A stretch of DNA of 36,936 bases, from the NCBI GenBank assembly GCA_009908325.1, contig JAAAPI010000145.1:1-36936 (forward strand), in the 5' to 3' direction. Numbering within the stretch: position 1 is the stretch's first letter; each line of letters begins with the position of its first letter. Origin of the DNA: Verrucomicrobiota bacterium. Its GTDB lineage: Bacteria; Verrucomicrobiota; Verrucomicrobiia; Opitutales; Coraliomargaritaceae. Positions 23,636 to 32,036 of this stretch are shown one piece after another. The position numbers and the translations under genes were made by a program. The notes beneath the pieces were generated by a model. It saw only the letters and a program-made list of their open reading frames with translations, had not been told where the DNA came from and searched no databases.

Positions 23636-25036
23636 CTACTTACCGCTGTAGAACGCATCGATCTTTTCGGCCACATCACGGTATGAAATATCAGCACCAT
23701 AAAGCGTCTTGAATTCGGCCATGGCCTTCTCCATGTCGCCCTGCTTCTCATAGGCCGTGCCAAGCTCATAAAGGACGTCTTTTTTCTGATCGGTCATACC
23801 GGTAATCTCGTTCTTCGCGGTGGTCAGCTGCTCTGCAGCGAGATCATGGAAACCTTTGCGCAGGTAGGCTTTGCCGAGCAAAATAAGCGAAGCGATTCTT
23901 ACCTTGGGGCTACGCTGAGCCATCTGCAGCTCTTTGATCGCTTTATCCGTCTCTTCGTCTTCAAAGTAAAGTTCCCCAAGTTCGTATCGATAACTGTATT
24001 CATTGGGGTAGCGCTGAACGAGGCTCTCGCATTGCTCGAGCCGGAAAGCCCGTTCTTCCAGACGTAGATTGTCCAGATTTTTCTGCGCTTCCGCATCGTC
24101 AGGATGTTCCTCCAGATGTTGTTCGACTTCGCGAATCGCCTTTTGCATCTTTTCACGTTTCAAAGTGCCGACCAAACGCTCCAAATTAACGTCGGCGCGT
24201 CCCGCTTCCAGTTCACGGGCCTTGCCAACCCATTCGAGCGCATTATCATACTCGCCGAGTTTACGGTAATTCGACGCGATGTCCCGGTAGTGGTTCATGT
24301 TTTCCGGCTCCTCCACCACAGCTTTCTTGGCCGCATCAATCAAAGAACGGAGCCCGGATTCGCCGGTTTTCGCACGACTCGCCTGCTCCAACTTTTGGGA
24401 TTCATCCTCGTCCTTAAGCTTATCGCGGAAGCTTTTATCTTCCTCCCAGCGGCCTTTCTCCATAGTTTGTTCCACAGAGGCTTTTTTAATCAGTGCCTGC
24501 ACTTCGTCGTCTGCAGGATTGGCTCTATAAGCTGCCTCACCGATACGAATGGCCTCTTCGCTCTCCCCAAGGGTGATGTATACCGACATCAAGGCTTTTA
24601 TATTGTCTGTATTCTTGGGCTCAATCTTTCGGATTGAGTCATAGGCAAAAGCTGCCGTGGTAAAAAGTTCCAAAGCCTCAGCAGCCATGCCGAGCATCTT
24701 GTGGGCCGCCACATTATCCGGGTCCGCCCGCAGCATTTGCTCCGCAGACTCCATCGCTTTCTCCGGATCTTTCTTTATTTTCGATTCGTTGCCGATGGAA
24801 AACGGAATCTTTGTGACCTTTGCGAGGAATCCTCCAAAACCTTTCGATTTCCCTTTCGAGGCCCGCTGTTGGGCTTGGCGCAAAAGTTTGCGCACATCAA
24901 GACAGGCAGGGTTCCGGCTACTTATATTCGAAAGGATATCAACGGCATAACTGGGATTTTTGTCGATAGCCTTACGGGCATTATCGATCTGTTTTTGTAG
25001 TCGTTGGTCAAGATCTTTGAGTTGGATTTCTTCCAT
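23636..25036 (-). CDS. cytoplasmic tetratricopeptide-repeat protein
   Basis: 466 residues without signal peptide or membrane helix. The N-terminal region (about 1-50) is helical (LDQRLQKQIDNARKAIDKNPSYAVDILSNISSRNP). A Gly/Lys-rich hinge follows at about 58-90. TPR units are recognisable at about 92-190 (PEKAMESAEQMLRADPDNVAAHKMLGMAAEAL and following), 225-300 (NALEWVGKARELE) and 335-460 (YRYELGELYFEDEETDKAIKELQMA ... LYELGTAYEKQGDMEKAMAEFKTLYG). TPR arrays mediate protein-protein contacts; the partner is unknown. It is the last gene of the trpD-glmM segment of the polysaccharide operon and lies just before the pilM-like gene, so it may act as an assembly factor for either machine. Confidence 0.85.
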   Translation of the reverse strand: MEEIQLKDLDQRLQKQIDNARKAIDKNPSYAVDILSNISSRNPACLDVRKLLRQAQQRASKGKSKGFGGFLAKVTKIPFSIGNESKIKKDPEKAMESAEQMLRADPDNVAAHKMLGMAAEALELFTTAAFAYDSIRKIEPKNTDNIKALMSVYITLGESEEAIRIGEAAYRANPADDEVQALIKKASVEQTMEKGRWEEDKSFRDKLKDEDESQKLEQASRAKTGESGLRSLIDAAKKAVVEEPENMNHYRDIASNYRKLGEYDNALEWVGKARELEAGRADVNLERLVGTLKREKMQKAIREVEQHLEEHPDDAEAQKNLDNLRLEERAFRLEQCESLVQRYPNEYSYRYELGELYFEDEETDKAIKELQMAQRSPKVRIASLILLGKAYLRKGFHDLAAEQLTTAKNEITGMTDQKKDVLYELGTAYEKQGDMEKAMAEFKTLYGADISYRDVAEKIDAFYSGK

Positions 25037-25073
25037 GGTTGATTGCGGTTAATTGCGAGCACGGCATCTGAGG

Positions 25074-26426
25074 TCAACATTCAATTAAAGTAAGGTCTTT
25101 TTCGGCGGCGCACTCAACCTCTTCCAAGGCCGCCTTAACCCTTCTTAAATCATCACCCTCGACAAGCAAGCGAATCTTTGGCTCTGTCCCAGAATAGCGC
25201 AGCAAAACGCGCATTGTTCCGCCGGGTGCATCTTCTATTTTTTGCTTCGCACTCTGTAAGTGATCCAGGGTTTTCAAATCAGGTTTTTCGGCAACTTTCA
25301 GGTTTTTCGTAAGCTGCGGAAGCAGAGTCACCTCACTCGACAGTTCCGACATCGACTTCCCGGTTAGACTCATTAATTCAATTAATTTTGCCGCCGCTAA
25401 AAGTCCGTCGCCCGTCGTCGCCCAGTCCGAAAAAATGATGTGGCCGGAAGATTCGCCGCCGATATTCGAGCCAATTTCTTTCATCCGTTTGGCCACATTT
25501 CGGTCACCTACGTCGACCCGTTCAACTTTGGCACCAACCGATGCCAGGGAGCGATCCAGACCTAAATTACTATGGACCGTGGCAACCAGAGTATTTGAGG
25601 CGAGTTTTCCAGCCCGCATGGCATACATGCCCAATACGGCAAGCAACACATCTCCAGGCACAACTTGTCCCGCTTCATCGCAAACGACTAATCGGTCTCC
25701 GTCGCCATCGTGTGCAATGCCGACATGCGCTTTTTTCCCGATGACAGCTCTCGCCAGCTTTTCCGGGTGCTCGCTCCCCACCCCGTCATTGATGAGGTTG
25801 CGTTCCGGGTCGTTGCCCAGGAGGTGCAGCGCCGCACTCCAGCGTTCGAAAGCACGGGGAGATGTCTTACAAGTCGCTCCATTAGCCGTATCCAGAACGA
25901 TACTCCATTTTTTCAAGCAGTTTTGATCCATCAAAGACCGCACGTAGTCCGTGTAAAAAGCGGACACGTCGAGATCATAGGATTTCGGATTAGAAAAACT
26001 CTCGGGCACTGAAGTGACCTGCTCAATGAACGCTTCAATTTCAGCCTCCTGTGCCGGGCTCAGCTTGGATCCATGGGCGTCAAAAATTTTAATCCCATTG
26101 TCTGATGCCGGGTTGTGGGAGGCGGAGATCACGATCCCCAGATCCGCAGGCTGTTCCAGAACCGAACGCGCCACTGCGGGCGTCGGCACAATCCCTCCAT
26201 CATGGACATGTATAAAATGCTGATTGAGCCCGCAAATCAGTGCATCGCGCAAAACCGGTCCGCTTCTTCTTGTATCACGCCCGAGAATGACGTTGAGCGG
26301 TTTATCAGGTTCAACCAATCTCAGGTAACGGCCCAGAGCATCCCCTAGCCGATAAGCAAAATCAGGGCACATATGCGGCTCTCCGAAGGCCCCCCTAATT
26401 CCGTCTGTTCCAAAATATTTAGCCAT
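25074..26426 (-). CDS. glmM: phosphoglucosamine mutase
   Basis: Converts glucosamine-6-phosphate to glucosamine-1-phosphate, on the way to UDP-GlcNAc for peptidoglycan, LPS and polysaccharide. All four loops of the alpha-D-phosphohexomutase family are present: the FGTDGIRG start, catalytic phosphoserine Ser103 in ISASHNPASDNGIKIF, metal-binding HDGDGDRL, sugar-binding GGESSGHI, and phosphate-binding RYSGTEPKIR near the C-terminus. GGESSGHI and the 450-residue length point to GlmM rather than phosphomannomutase. ATG at 26426 begins MAKYFGTDGIRG as expected. It lies 17 bp after trpD and 37 bp before the TPR gene. In this operon it would feed nucleotide-sugar precursors to the polysaccharide exported by the upstream genes. 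Confidence 0.95.
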   Translation of the reverse strand: MAKYFGTDGIRGAFGEPHMCPDFAYRLGDALGRYLRLVEPDKPLNVILGRDTRRSGPVLRDALICGLNQHFIHVHDGGIVPTPAVARSVLEQPADLGIVISASHNPASDNGIKIFDAHGSKLSPAQEAEIEAFIEQVTSVPESFSNPKSYDLDVSAFYTDYVRSLMDQNCLKKWSIVLDTANGATCKTSPRAFERWSAALHLLGNDPERNLINDGVGSEHPEKLARAVIGKKAHVGIAHDGDGDRLVVCDEAGQVVPGDVLLAVLGMYAMRAGKLASNTLVATVHSNLGLDRSLASVGAKVERVDVGDRNVAKRMKEIGSNIGGESSGHIIFSDWATTGDGLLAAAKLIELMSLTGKSMSELSSEVTLLPQLTKNLKVAEKPDLKTLDHLQSAKQKIEDAPGGTMRVLLRYSGTEPKIRLLVEGDDLRRVKAALEEVECAAEKDLTLIEC

Positions 26427-26443
26427 GGTAACCTGCTATTATG

Positions 26444-27502
26444 TTATGCATCACAGTAAAAACTTTGTGCCCGCTGCATCCAATTCTTGAGTCGGCCGGA
26501 ATCAATGACTTCCCGGGCTGCGTTCACCCCGGACGCGAGGGAATCCGACTTGTCGGCGATCCATAAGGCCGCTCCCGCATTGAGTAAAATGCTGTCGCGC
26601 AACCCAGGGTTGATTCTGGATCTGTCCCCTTCCACAAGCGCCCTCAAGATACGAAGATTCTCAGCGACACCGCCGCCCTCAAGGGATTGCAAGTCGCAAG
26701 GGCTAAGACTTAAATCCCCAAGCGAGGGAAAGGAGCTCTGTCCCCGCAGACGACCAAACCCGGCCAAATGGTTCTTACCAGCGCAACTGAGCTCATCCAA
26801 GCCTTGACCCGGCGTCGGAGACCCGTGCGCGACCAAGCCGGATTTAAGCCCGAGCGCATCCAGAGCCTTTGCCAATGGTTCAACCCAACGGACCGAAAAG
26901 ACCCCCAAGAGCTGATGCGCTGGCTTGCCGGGATTGATCAGTGGCCCCAACAAATTGAAAATCGACCGCCGCCCGTCCGCCGCCAGAGCCTTGCGCACAG
27001 GCATAATTTCCTTAAAGGCCGGATGGTAAGCGGGCGCAAAGAAAAAACAAAAATTAAGCATCTCCAGGGAGGCTTTTTGGGTTTCCAACGAAGCCTGCAA
27101 ATCGAAGCCGAGCGCCTCAAGCAGGTCAGCGCTTCCGCATTTGGACGTGATGGACCTGTTTCCGTGCTTGAATACCGGCACACCAGCCGCCGCGACGATG
27201 AAAGAAACTGCCGTCGATATATTGAAGGTTTGCGCACCATCGCCACCGGTCCCACACACATCAATCGCATGCGCTGCCCATGCTTCGACACCTGGATCGA
27301 CGGCCAGGTCACGAAATGTCGCAGCAAATGCAGCAACTTCAGTGGCAGACTCCCCTTTATCAGCAAGGGCAATCAACAAATCGCTTTTTTTACCTATCTC
27401 CAGTGATGAATCCGCCAGTATCTCTGCCGCGCGTGCTGCCTGTGGCTGAGAAAGGTCAACTCCTTCGTTTAAAGCTTTTGTTAACTGTTCAACTTCCCGC
27501 AT
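26444..27502 (-). CDS. trpD: anthranilate phosphoribosyltransferase
   Basis: Joins anthranilate and PRPP in tryptophan synthesis. The 352-residue protein has the PRPP-binding CGTGGDGAQTFNIST (83-97), KHGNRSITSKCGSADLLEALG (112-132) and the metal-binding DELS within GLDELSCAG. The KHGNR motif is followed by ITSKCGS rather than the common VSSxSGS, a mild variant. Its ATG directly abuts the TGA of the tyrosine-kinase gene (TGAATG, no spacer), so it is translationally coupled to exopolysaccharide machinery. No other trp gene is in the window. A broader phosphoribosyltransferase role cannot be excluded, but sequence motifs favour TrpD. Confidence 0.93.
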   Translation of the reverse strand: MREVEQLTKALNEGVDLSQPQAARAAEILADSSLEIGKKSDLLIALADKGESATEVAAFAATFRDLAVDPGVEAWAAHAIDVCGTGGDGAQTFNISTAVSFIVAAAGVPVFKHGNRSITSKCGSADLLEALGFDLQASLETQKASLEMLNFCFFFAPAYHPAFKEIMPVRKALAADGRRSIFNLLGPLINPGKPAHQLLGVFSVRWVEPLAKALDALGLKSGLVAHGSPTPGQGLDELSCAGKNHLAGFGRLRGQSSFPSLGDLSLSPCDLQSLEGGGVAENLRILRALVEGDRSRINPGLRDSILLNAGAALWIADKSDSLASGVNAAREVIDSGRLKNWMQRAQSFYCDA

Positions 27503-29812
27503 TCAGGACTTGGATTCAGCCGGTTCTGCCTTATTCGCGACTTCATCCTCGATTTCGTCCTCCAGGGCTTCCTCCTGCTGAATATAGTAATTTTGATAGG
27601 TCTTATCCGTGTAGCTGGAGTAGTAGTAAGTCGACAGGGATCCACTAATATTGTTGAGGATGGCTCCAAACACTGGCGTGTCTGATTCCCACAAGCGCCG
27701 CACATTCGCGACAGCAGTCTTACGCTTCACCGTGTTGAATTTGATCACGTATAAGACGCCATCAACCAAGGGCAGCAGGTTTAGCGCGTCGCTAACCGCA
27801 GCAAGTGGGGGGGAGTCGATAATAATCCGATCGTATCGATCCCGCAACTCAGCAAGCATCGCCTCGAATTTAGCAGAGTTTAGCACCTGCGTCGGGTTTT
27901 TCGATTTACCGCCGGTTGGCAAAACATCGAGGTTTGGGTAGACCTCCTTAATAAGCACTTCGTCTAAATCCACTCCTTTTTCGATATGATCCAACAAACC
28001 ATAATCATTTTCCAATTGGAGGGAATTCGCAACATTGGGCAGGCGTAGGTCGGCATCCAGCAAAAGCGCTTTTTCCCCATGATTGGCGAACGTCAGAGAC
28101 AAATTCGAACTGATGAACGACTTGCCTTCACTGGGCACCGTGCTCGTTGTCAATATAACCCGGGCATTTTTACTTTCATCATTCAACCGCATGGCTGAAT
28201 GAATTGAACGGAACGTCTCAGTGACGTGCCGATCTACGTTCGAGGCCACGGCCTGGGCTTTCGTGTTCGTGTCAAGTTTCTTGATTCGTGGAACGACGCC
28301 GAGCATAGGCAAACCGATCGTACCCTCGATATCGAACGCGCTCTTCACCCGGTCATCCAGGAAAGCAACGACAAAAATCAGACCAACACCGACCGCGATA
28401 CCGCCAAAGAAACCGGCGGCCAAATTCATAACGACATTTGGAGACGACGGATTGTCTTCTGCCGGGGGGAACGCCCGATCAACGATGCGGGCATTCGGGT
28501 TTTTCAGGTTAACCGATGCACGCTCGGTCGTCATACGTGAATTCAGCGCTTGGAAAAAGCTTTGCTGAACCTCCAAATCCCGAAGAAGCGAATTATAACG
28601 GACCCGGACTTTACTTAGTTCTATGAGTTCTTGCTCTTTTTCGGCCAGTCGCTGGCTGGCCATCTCAAAGTTTGTCTTGGCTTCGGCGTAAGCAGCTTGA
28701 ATCTTATCGGCCGAGTTTTTTATGGCAATTTCCAGTTCCTGTTCCGCCTCTTGCAGCGTCTGAATTTGCTGAACCATGACAGGGTGCTTTTCCCGGTAAC
28801 GCTTGCTCAGCGAGGATATCGAAATGCGTGCACCCGAGATTTTTTCCAACAAACTGGAGACTCGGGGCTGCTCGGAAATAAAAGAAAGCTCGGAAAGGTC
28901 GCGTCCCTCCCGTCGGTAGGTCTCGATCAAATTCCACTTTGTTTCAAGTTCGTCGTAACGATTCTTGTTCGAAAGCTTGATTTCGTTAAGGTGCGCCAGT
29001 TGAGCGCCTGCAATATCTTCCTGCCTGTCCAGGGATACCGCATTATTTTGCTCCCGATATTCCGCCAGTTTCAGTTCGAGCTCCTCGACGCGATCCTCCT
29101 GCTGGTCGGCGCGGATTCTCAAGTCTTCAACGTCTTTCATGGAGGCGTCGATGTTCAGCTTGAGGTTGTAGTCGATATATTCCTGCGCGAACAAATTAGC
29201 GACTTCGGCAGCCACATCCGGATACGGGTGCGAATAAGCCACGTTTATCATCAAACTCATGCGCCTTGGAATGATTTTCCGGTTTTTCGCCAAGATCTCA
29301 GTCGGCGTAAGTGGCCCACTCAGGCTGAGCGCATCCGCATAGGGCGCCATAAAGCGCGCCCGGAGATCATCCTGAAGGCGCTGCTCGACTCCCTGGATGA
29401 TGCTTCCACTTTCAAACACACTGATTTGCGTGTTTAAGTCTTCGGCACTGCGGATCTGGCTGGGATCCATTTCGTTGGTCGGCCCAAGCGCATTCGGATC
29501 TTCCCGGTAGAGCTGCACCTGCGCAACAGCCGTGTAAATTTTCGTCTTGTTGAAGGTGTAGAGTATGGAACCGGAAAAAATGATAAAAAACGCGACGATC
29601 AAATACCAGATCCGTTCGCGGAACATGAGAAAGTAGTCTTTGAACGAGCGCTGAGGGCCACCGTTGCCGCCACCAGCGCCGTAACCACCATAGCCGCCGC
29701 CGTAGCCTCCATAACCGCCGTAACCATACCCGTAGCCCGCACCGTAGCCATAGCCACCACCATAACCACCGGCGTTCGGATCAGGTCCCCCTCTCACATA
29801 ATCGTTCTTCAT
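27503..29812 (-). CDS. Wzc-like polysaccharide co-polymerase / bacterial tyrosine kinase
   Basis: 769 residues. An unusual Gly/Tyr-rich cytoplasmic tail (15-49) carries many Tyr residues. Transmembrane helix 1 is at about 69-88. A Wzz chain-length domain and long coiled coil (about 225-400) lie in the periplasm, and helix 2 is at about 460-487. The BY-kinase domain has Walker A STVPSEGKS (557-565), Walker A' LLLDADLR (583-590) and Walker B RIIIDSPP (662-669). A C-terminal cluster of seven Tyr (729-743) is the usual autophosphorylation tail, followed by an acidic end. Such proteins control polymer length and export with the OPX protein. AGGA precedes ATG by six bases. It sits 24 bp after the OPX gene and abuts trpD. 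Confidence 0.94.
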   Translation of the reverse strand: MKNDYVRGGPDPNAGGYGGGYGYGAGYGYGYGGYGGYGGGYGGYGAGGGNGGPQRSFKDYFLMFRERIWYLIVAFFIIFSGSILYTFNKTKIYTAVAQVQLYREDPNALGPTNEMDPSQIRSAEDLNTQISVFESGSIIQGVEQRLQDDLRARFMAPYADALSLSGPLTPTEILAKNRKIIPRRMSLMINVAYSHPYPDVAAEVANLFAQEYIDYNLKLNIDASMKDVEDLRIRADQQEDRVEELELKLAEYREQNNAVSLDRQEDIAGAQLAHLNEIKLSNKNRYDELETKWNLIETYRREGRDLSELSFISEQPRVSSLLEKISGARISISSLSKRYREKHPVMVQQIQTLQEAEQELEIAIKNSADKIQAAYAEAKTNFEMASQRLAEKEQELIELSKVRVRYNSLLRDLEVQQSFFQALNSRMTTERASVNLKNPNARIVDRAFPPAEDNPSSPNVVMNLAAGFFGGIAVGVGLIFVVAFLDDRVKSAFDIEGTIGLPMLGVVPRIKKLDTNTKAQAVASNVDRHVTETFRSIHSAMRLNDESKNARVILTTSTVPSEGKSFISSNLSLTFANHGEKALLLDADLRLPNVANSLQLENDYGLLDHIEKGVDLDEVLIKEVYPNLDVLPTGGKSKNPTQVLNSAKFEAMLAELRDRYDRIIIDSPPLAAVSDALNLLPLVDGVLYVIKFNTVKRKTAVANVRRLWESDTPVFGAILNNISGSLSTYYYSSYTDKTYQNYYIQQEEALEDEIEDEVANKAEPAESKS

Positions 29813-29836
29813 GCTTTCCTAAACTTTCTAAATTTT

Positions 29837-30508
29837 CTAGATAATACGTTCCGGCACCCAAATGGTATCTCCCTCTTGCAGAATGACATCTTTTACGTTG
29901 GGGTCCGTTACAATCCGACTGAAGTTCACTTCTATCTGGCGGGCACGACCATCGTCATCCACTCGTTTGATTGTCATTGACTTCGGGTTCCCCAGACGGC
30001 TCACCCCCCGAACCGCTGCGATCGCCTCAGTTAGTTTGAGATCGCGATCCGGCGGAATGTTGACCACTCCGGGATTGTTCACAGAGCCGAGAACATGGAC
30101 TACTTTTTGGGAAAATTGGATGACCAGCAGCGATACTTGAGGATCGACGAGGTAATCGCGATTGTAGAGATCTTTGATCAACGATTGCGCCTCCGCCACT
30201 GTCATGCCAGCCACTTTAACTTTGCCGATGAGAGCCAGGGCGATGGTTCCGTCACCTTCAACCCGCACCTCTTTATTCAAATCATCTTCCTGGTAAACAT
30301 CCACCGAAACCACGTCCGACGGCTTCAGCACATAGTTCTCCCCAACGACCATACCAATACCGGAGCCGGATGCGGAGCCGGACGCTCCTGTGTCGGAACC
30401 GGCAGAAGAACCGTTACCTCCACTTGACGACCCGTCTTGTCCCCAGGCAGAGAAACAGAGACAGAGAAACGCGCCTTGAGATAGAATGTGTCGTAGTAGC
30501 TGTTTCAT
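29837..30508 (-). CDS. short Wza-like polysaccharide export (OPX) protein
   Basis: 223 residues: a signal peptide (MKQLLRHILSQGAFLCLCFS, then AWG/QDG), a 30-residue Gly/Ser linker, a poly_export domain (about 57-131, YVLKPSDVVSVDVYQEDDLN) and one SLBB domain (about 137-215, VHVLGSVNNPGVVNIPPDRDL). No cysteine sits in a lipobox, and the C-terminal amphipathic helix that lets E. coli Wza (about 380 residues) cross the outer membrane is missing. It therefore probably needs a separate outer-membrane pore, and the upstream beta-barrel gene is the obvious candidate. Its ATG lies 5 bases after the U-run of a terminator-like hairpin, and no normal Shine-Dalgarno is present outside that hairpin. Confidence 0.92.
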   Translation of the reverse strand: MKQLLRHILSQGAFLCLCFSAWGQDGSSSGGNGSSAGSDTGASGSASGSGIGMVVGENYVLKPSDVVSVDVYQEDDLNKEVRVEGDGTIALALIGKVKVAGMTVAEAQSLIKDLYNRDYLVDPQVSLLVIQFSQKVVHVLGSVNNPGVVNIPPDRDLKLTEAIAAVRGVSRLGNPKSMTIKRVDDDGRARQIEVNFSRIVTDPNVKDVILQEGDTIWVPERII

Positions 30509-30513
30509 AAAGG

Positions 30514-30544
30514 AAAAAAAATGCCTCCGGGAAGAGGCATTTTT
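30514..30544 (-). terminator. terminator-like hairpin between beta-barrel and OPX genes
   Basis: On the minus strand ATGCCTC-ttcccg-GAGGCAT is followed by seven T, then cctttATG of the OPX gene. A-T pairs can extend the stem by four. It is 29 bases after the barrel stop. The only Shine-Dalgarno-like GGAGG near the OPX start lies in the loop/3' arm of this hairpin, so it may limit both transcription and translation of the downstream genes. Confidence 0.75.
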
Positions 30545-30573
30545 GACCTGTGGTTTGAGAAAATGTTTCCGTA

Positions 30574-31869
30574 TTAGTAGCGGAGCGAAACAGACAGATC
30601 AATCGTGTGATCCTCGTAGCTACGGGAAGGAGCGTCCGAACTGTTTTCTGTATACGTGTATCCGGTGCTGAACTGCCAATACTGGTTCAAAGAGTAACCA
30701 AGGCGGGCACCAATGTTATACCGGTCGTCTTCGCGATCATCATTTGTAAAATCCCTCAGGGTGTAGCCGAAATTCGCGCTTGCCGAGAATTGGCTGTTGA
30801 TCGCGTATCTGGCGCGCAAATCGATCCCCGTATTTTCGGTGGATTGACCCTCACCGCCGACACCAAAGTCGCGGGAAAGACCAAGAATGGCCGTGACTTT
30901 GGGAGTCGCTGTCCAAGTTAAATCAGCATCGAGTCCAAGCATACCGGTATCGTCGCGGTTGATTGTCCGCGTTCCACTGGAGGGTGGCGCTCCGTTGAGG
31001 GGAGTATCTGTAAAGGTAAAGGTAGAATCCTCGGTGCTGCGTGCCCGGTAACCAATTTTGAAAAACCCGTTCAATTTAGGCAGAAGATTACCCCGTGCAC
31101 CAATGTTAAAGAAGTGACTGTCTTGTTCGTAGCCGCCAAGCTGACTTTTCCTGAGCGTCAGGACACCACCGACAACAATAACATCCTGCCTCGCGTCCAC
31201 CGCATCGACGTCCGTGTTCGAGTAGGTGTAACCCACACTCAGATCGACTTTCGGGGTTAATTCATAAAAAATATCAAACGGGAAGGAAGTTGTTTCGCGA
31301 TCTGCGAAATTTTCCTGAAAAGTCTTATATTCTTTTTCCGAATAACGCACGCCAGCTCCGAAGCTGAATTTGGGCGAGAACCGATATTCCCCATTAAAAT
31401 TGGCTTTTGTTGTGTCGAACTCAATCAAATCTTGAACGCGAACCAAACTCTCATTGCCCGTGCTTGTTTTATTTTCATCAAACGAGACCGAACCACTGAG
31501 ATCGAGACGACTTGTTTTGTAAGAACCGATCGCCTTGATGTGGAACAGCTCTGTATCGAGCCGACTCTCGTCTTCGTAACGGACGATGTCATACCGTGTG
31601 ATCAAGCTCAAATTCGCATTTGAGAGGCCACGGCCCACGTTGACCTCAAAACCGGGCGATAGTATCCAAATAAGATCGCTCACCTCGTTATCCTCGTCAC
31701 GGAAAACATTCGATGTCGAACGAAGGCTGGAAGAGCCACTGAAAAAGACATCAGTGCTGTCTCCGATTGAAACCAACGGCGATGCCTCCAGAGAGGCTTT
31801 TGGAGCAGTAAGCGGGAGTGCAAGCGCAGCAGCGAGCGTCAATGTTAGATGGGGTCTGGAATGTCTCAT
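30574..31869 (-). CDS. outer-membrane beta-barrel protein of the EPS operon
   Basis: 431 residues from ATG at 31869 (MRHSRPHLTLTLAAALALPL, cleavage near KAS/LEA). The longer frame uses a TTG at 31899 and lengthens the signal peptide poorly. The mature part is almost entirely alternating polar/aromatic strands of 8-12 residues (FSFGAGVRYSEKEYK, VDLSVGYTYSNTDVDA, LNGFFKIGYRARST, FSASANFGYTLRDFTN, WQFSTGYTYTENSS). It ends in HTIDLSVSLRY, an aromatic C-terminus recognised by the BAM machinery. It probably forms a 16-18-stranded barrel. Placed directly before a short OPX protein and a Wzc-like kinase, it is a candidate pore for polysaccharide. It is divergent from the plus-strand TPR gene across a 167-bp AT-rich spacer that must hold both promoters. 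Confidence 0.88.
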   Translation of the reverse strand: MRHSRPHLTLTLAAALALPLTAPKASLEASPLVSIGDSTDVFFSGSSSLRSTSNVFRDEDNEVSDLIWILSPGFEVNVGRGLSNANLSLITRYDIVRYEDESRLDTELFHIKAIGSYKTSRLDLSGSVSFDENKTSTGNESLVRVQDLIEFDTTKANFNGEYRFSPKFSFGAGVRYSEKEYKTFQENFADRETTSFPFDIFYELTPKVDLSVGYTYSNTDVDAVDARQDVIVVGGVLTLRKSQLGGYEQDSHFFNIGARGNLLPKLNGFFKIGYRARSTEDSTFTFTDTPLNGAPPSSGTRTINRDDTGMLGLDADLTWTATPKVTAILGLSRDFGVGGEGQSTENTGIDLRARYAINSQFSASANFGYTLRDFTNDDREDDRYNIGARLGYSLNQYWQFSTGYTYTENSSDAPSRSYEDHTIDLSVSLRY

Positions 31870-32036
31870 GGTCAATTTTACAAGCGGATTTGAAAACAAT
31901 TTATTTTCAGATGTGAAAAAGATTTTTTTGAATATACAAGACTAAACTGGATTTATTGGGTTACAACTACGAAAAGTTTCCAGATTGGTCTTGGCTTCGC
32001 AATCTCCTCTATGTTTAATTCGACTCAGCAAAAACT

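Noticed and set aside
29660-29775. Possible DNA microsatellite (ccaccataaccaccg)
   Set aside because: The repetition follows from GGY codons in the kinase N-terminal tail, with varied codons and no exact unit.
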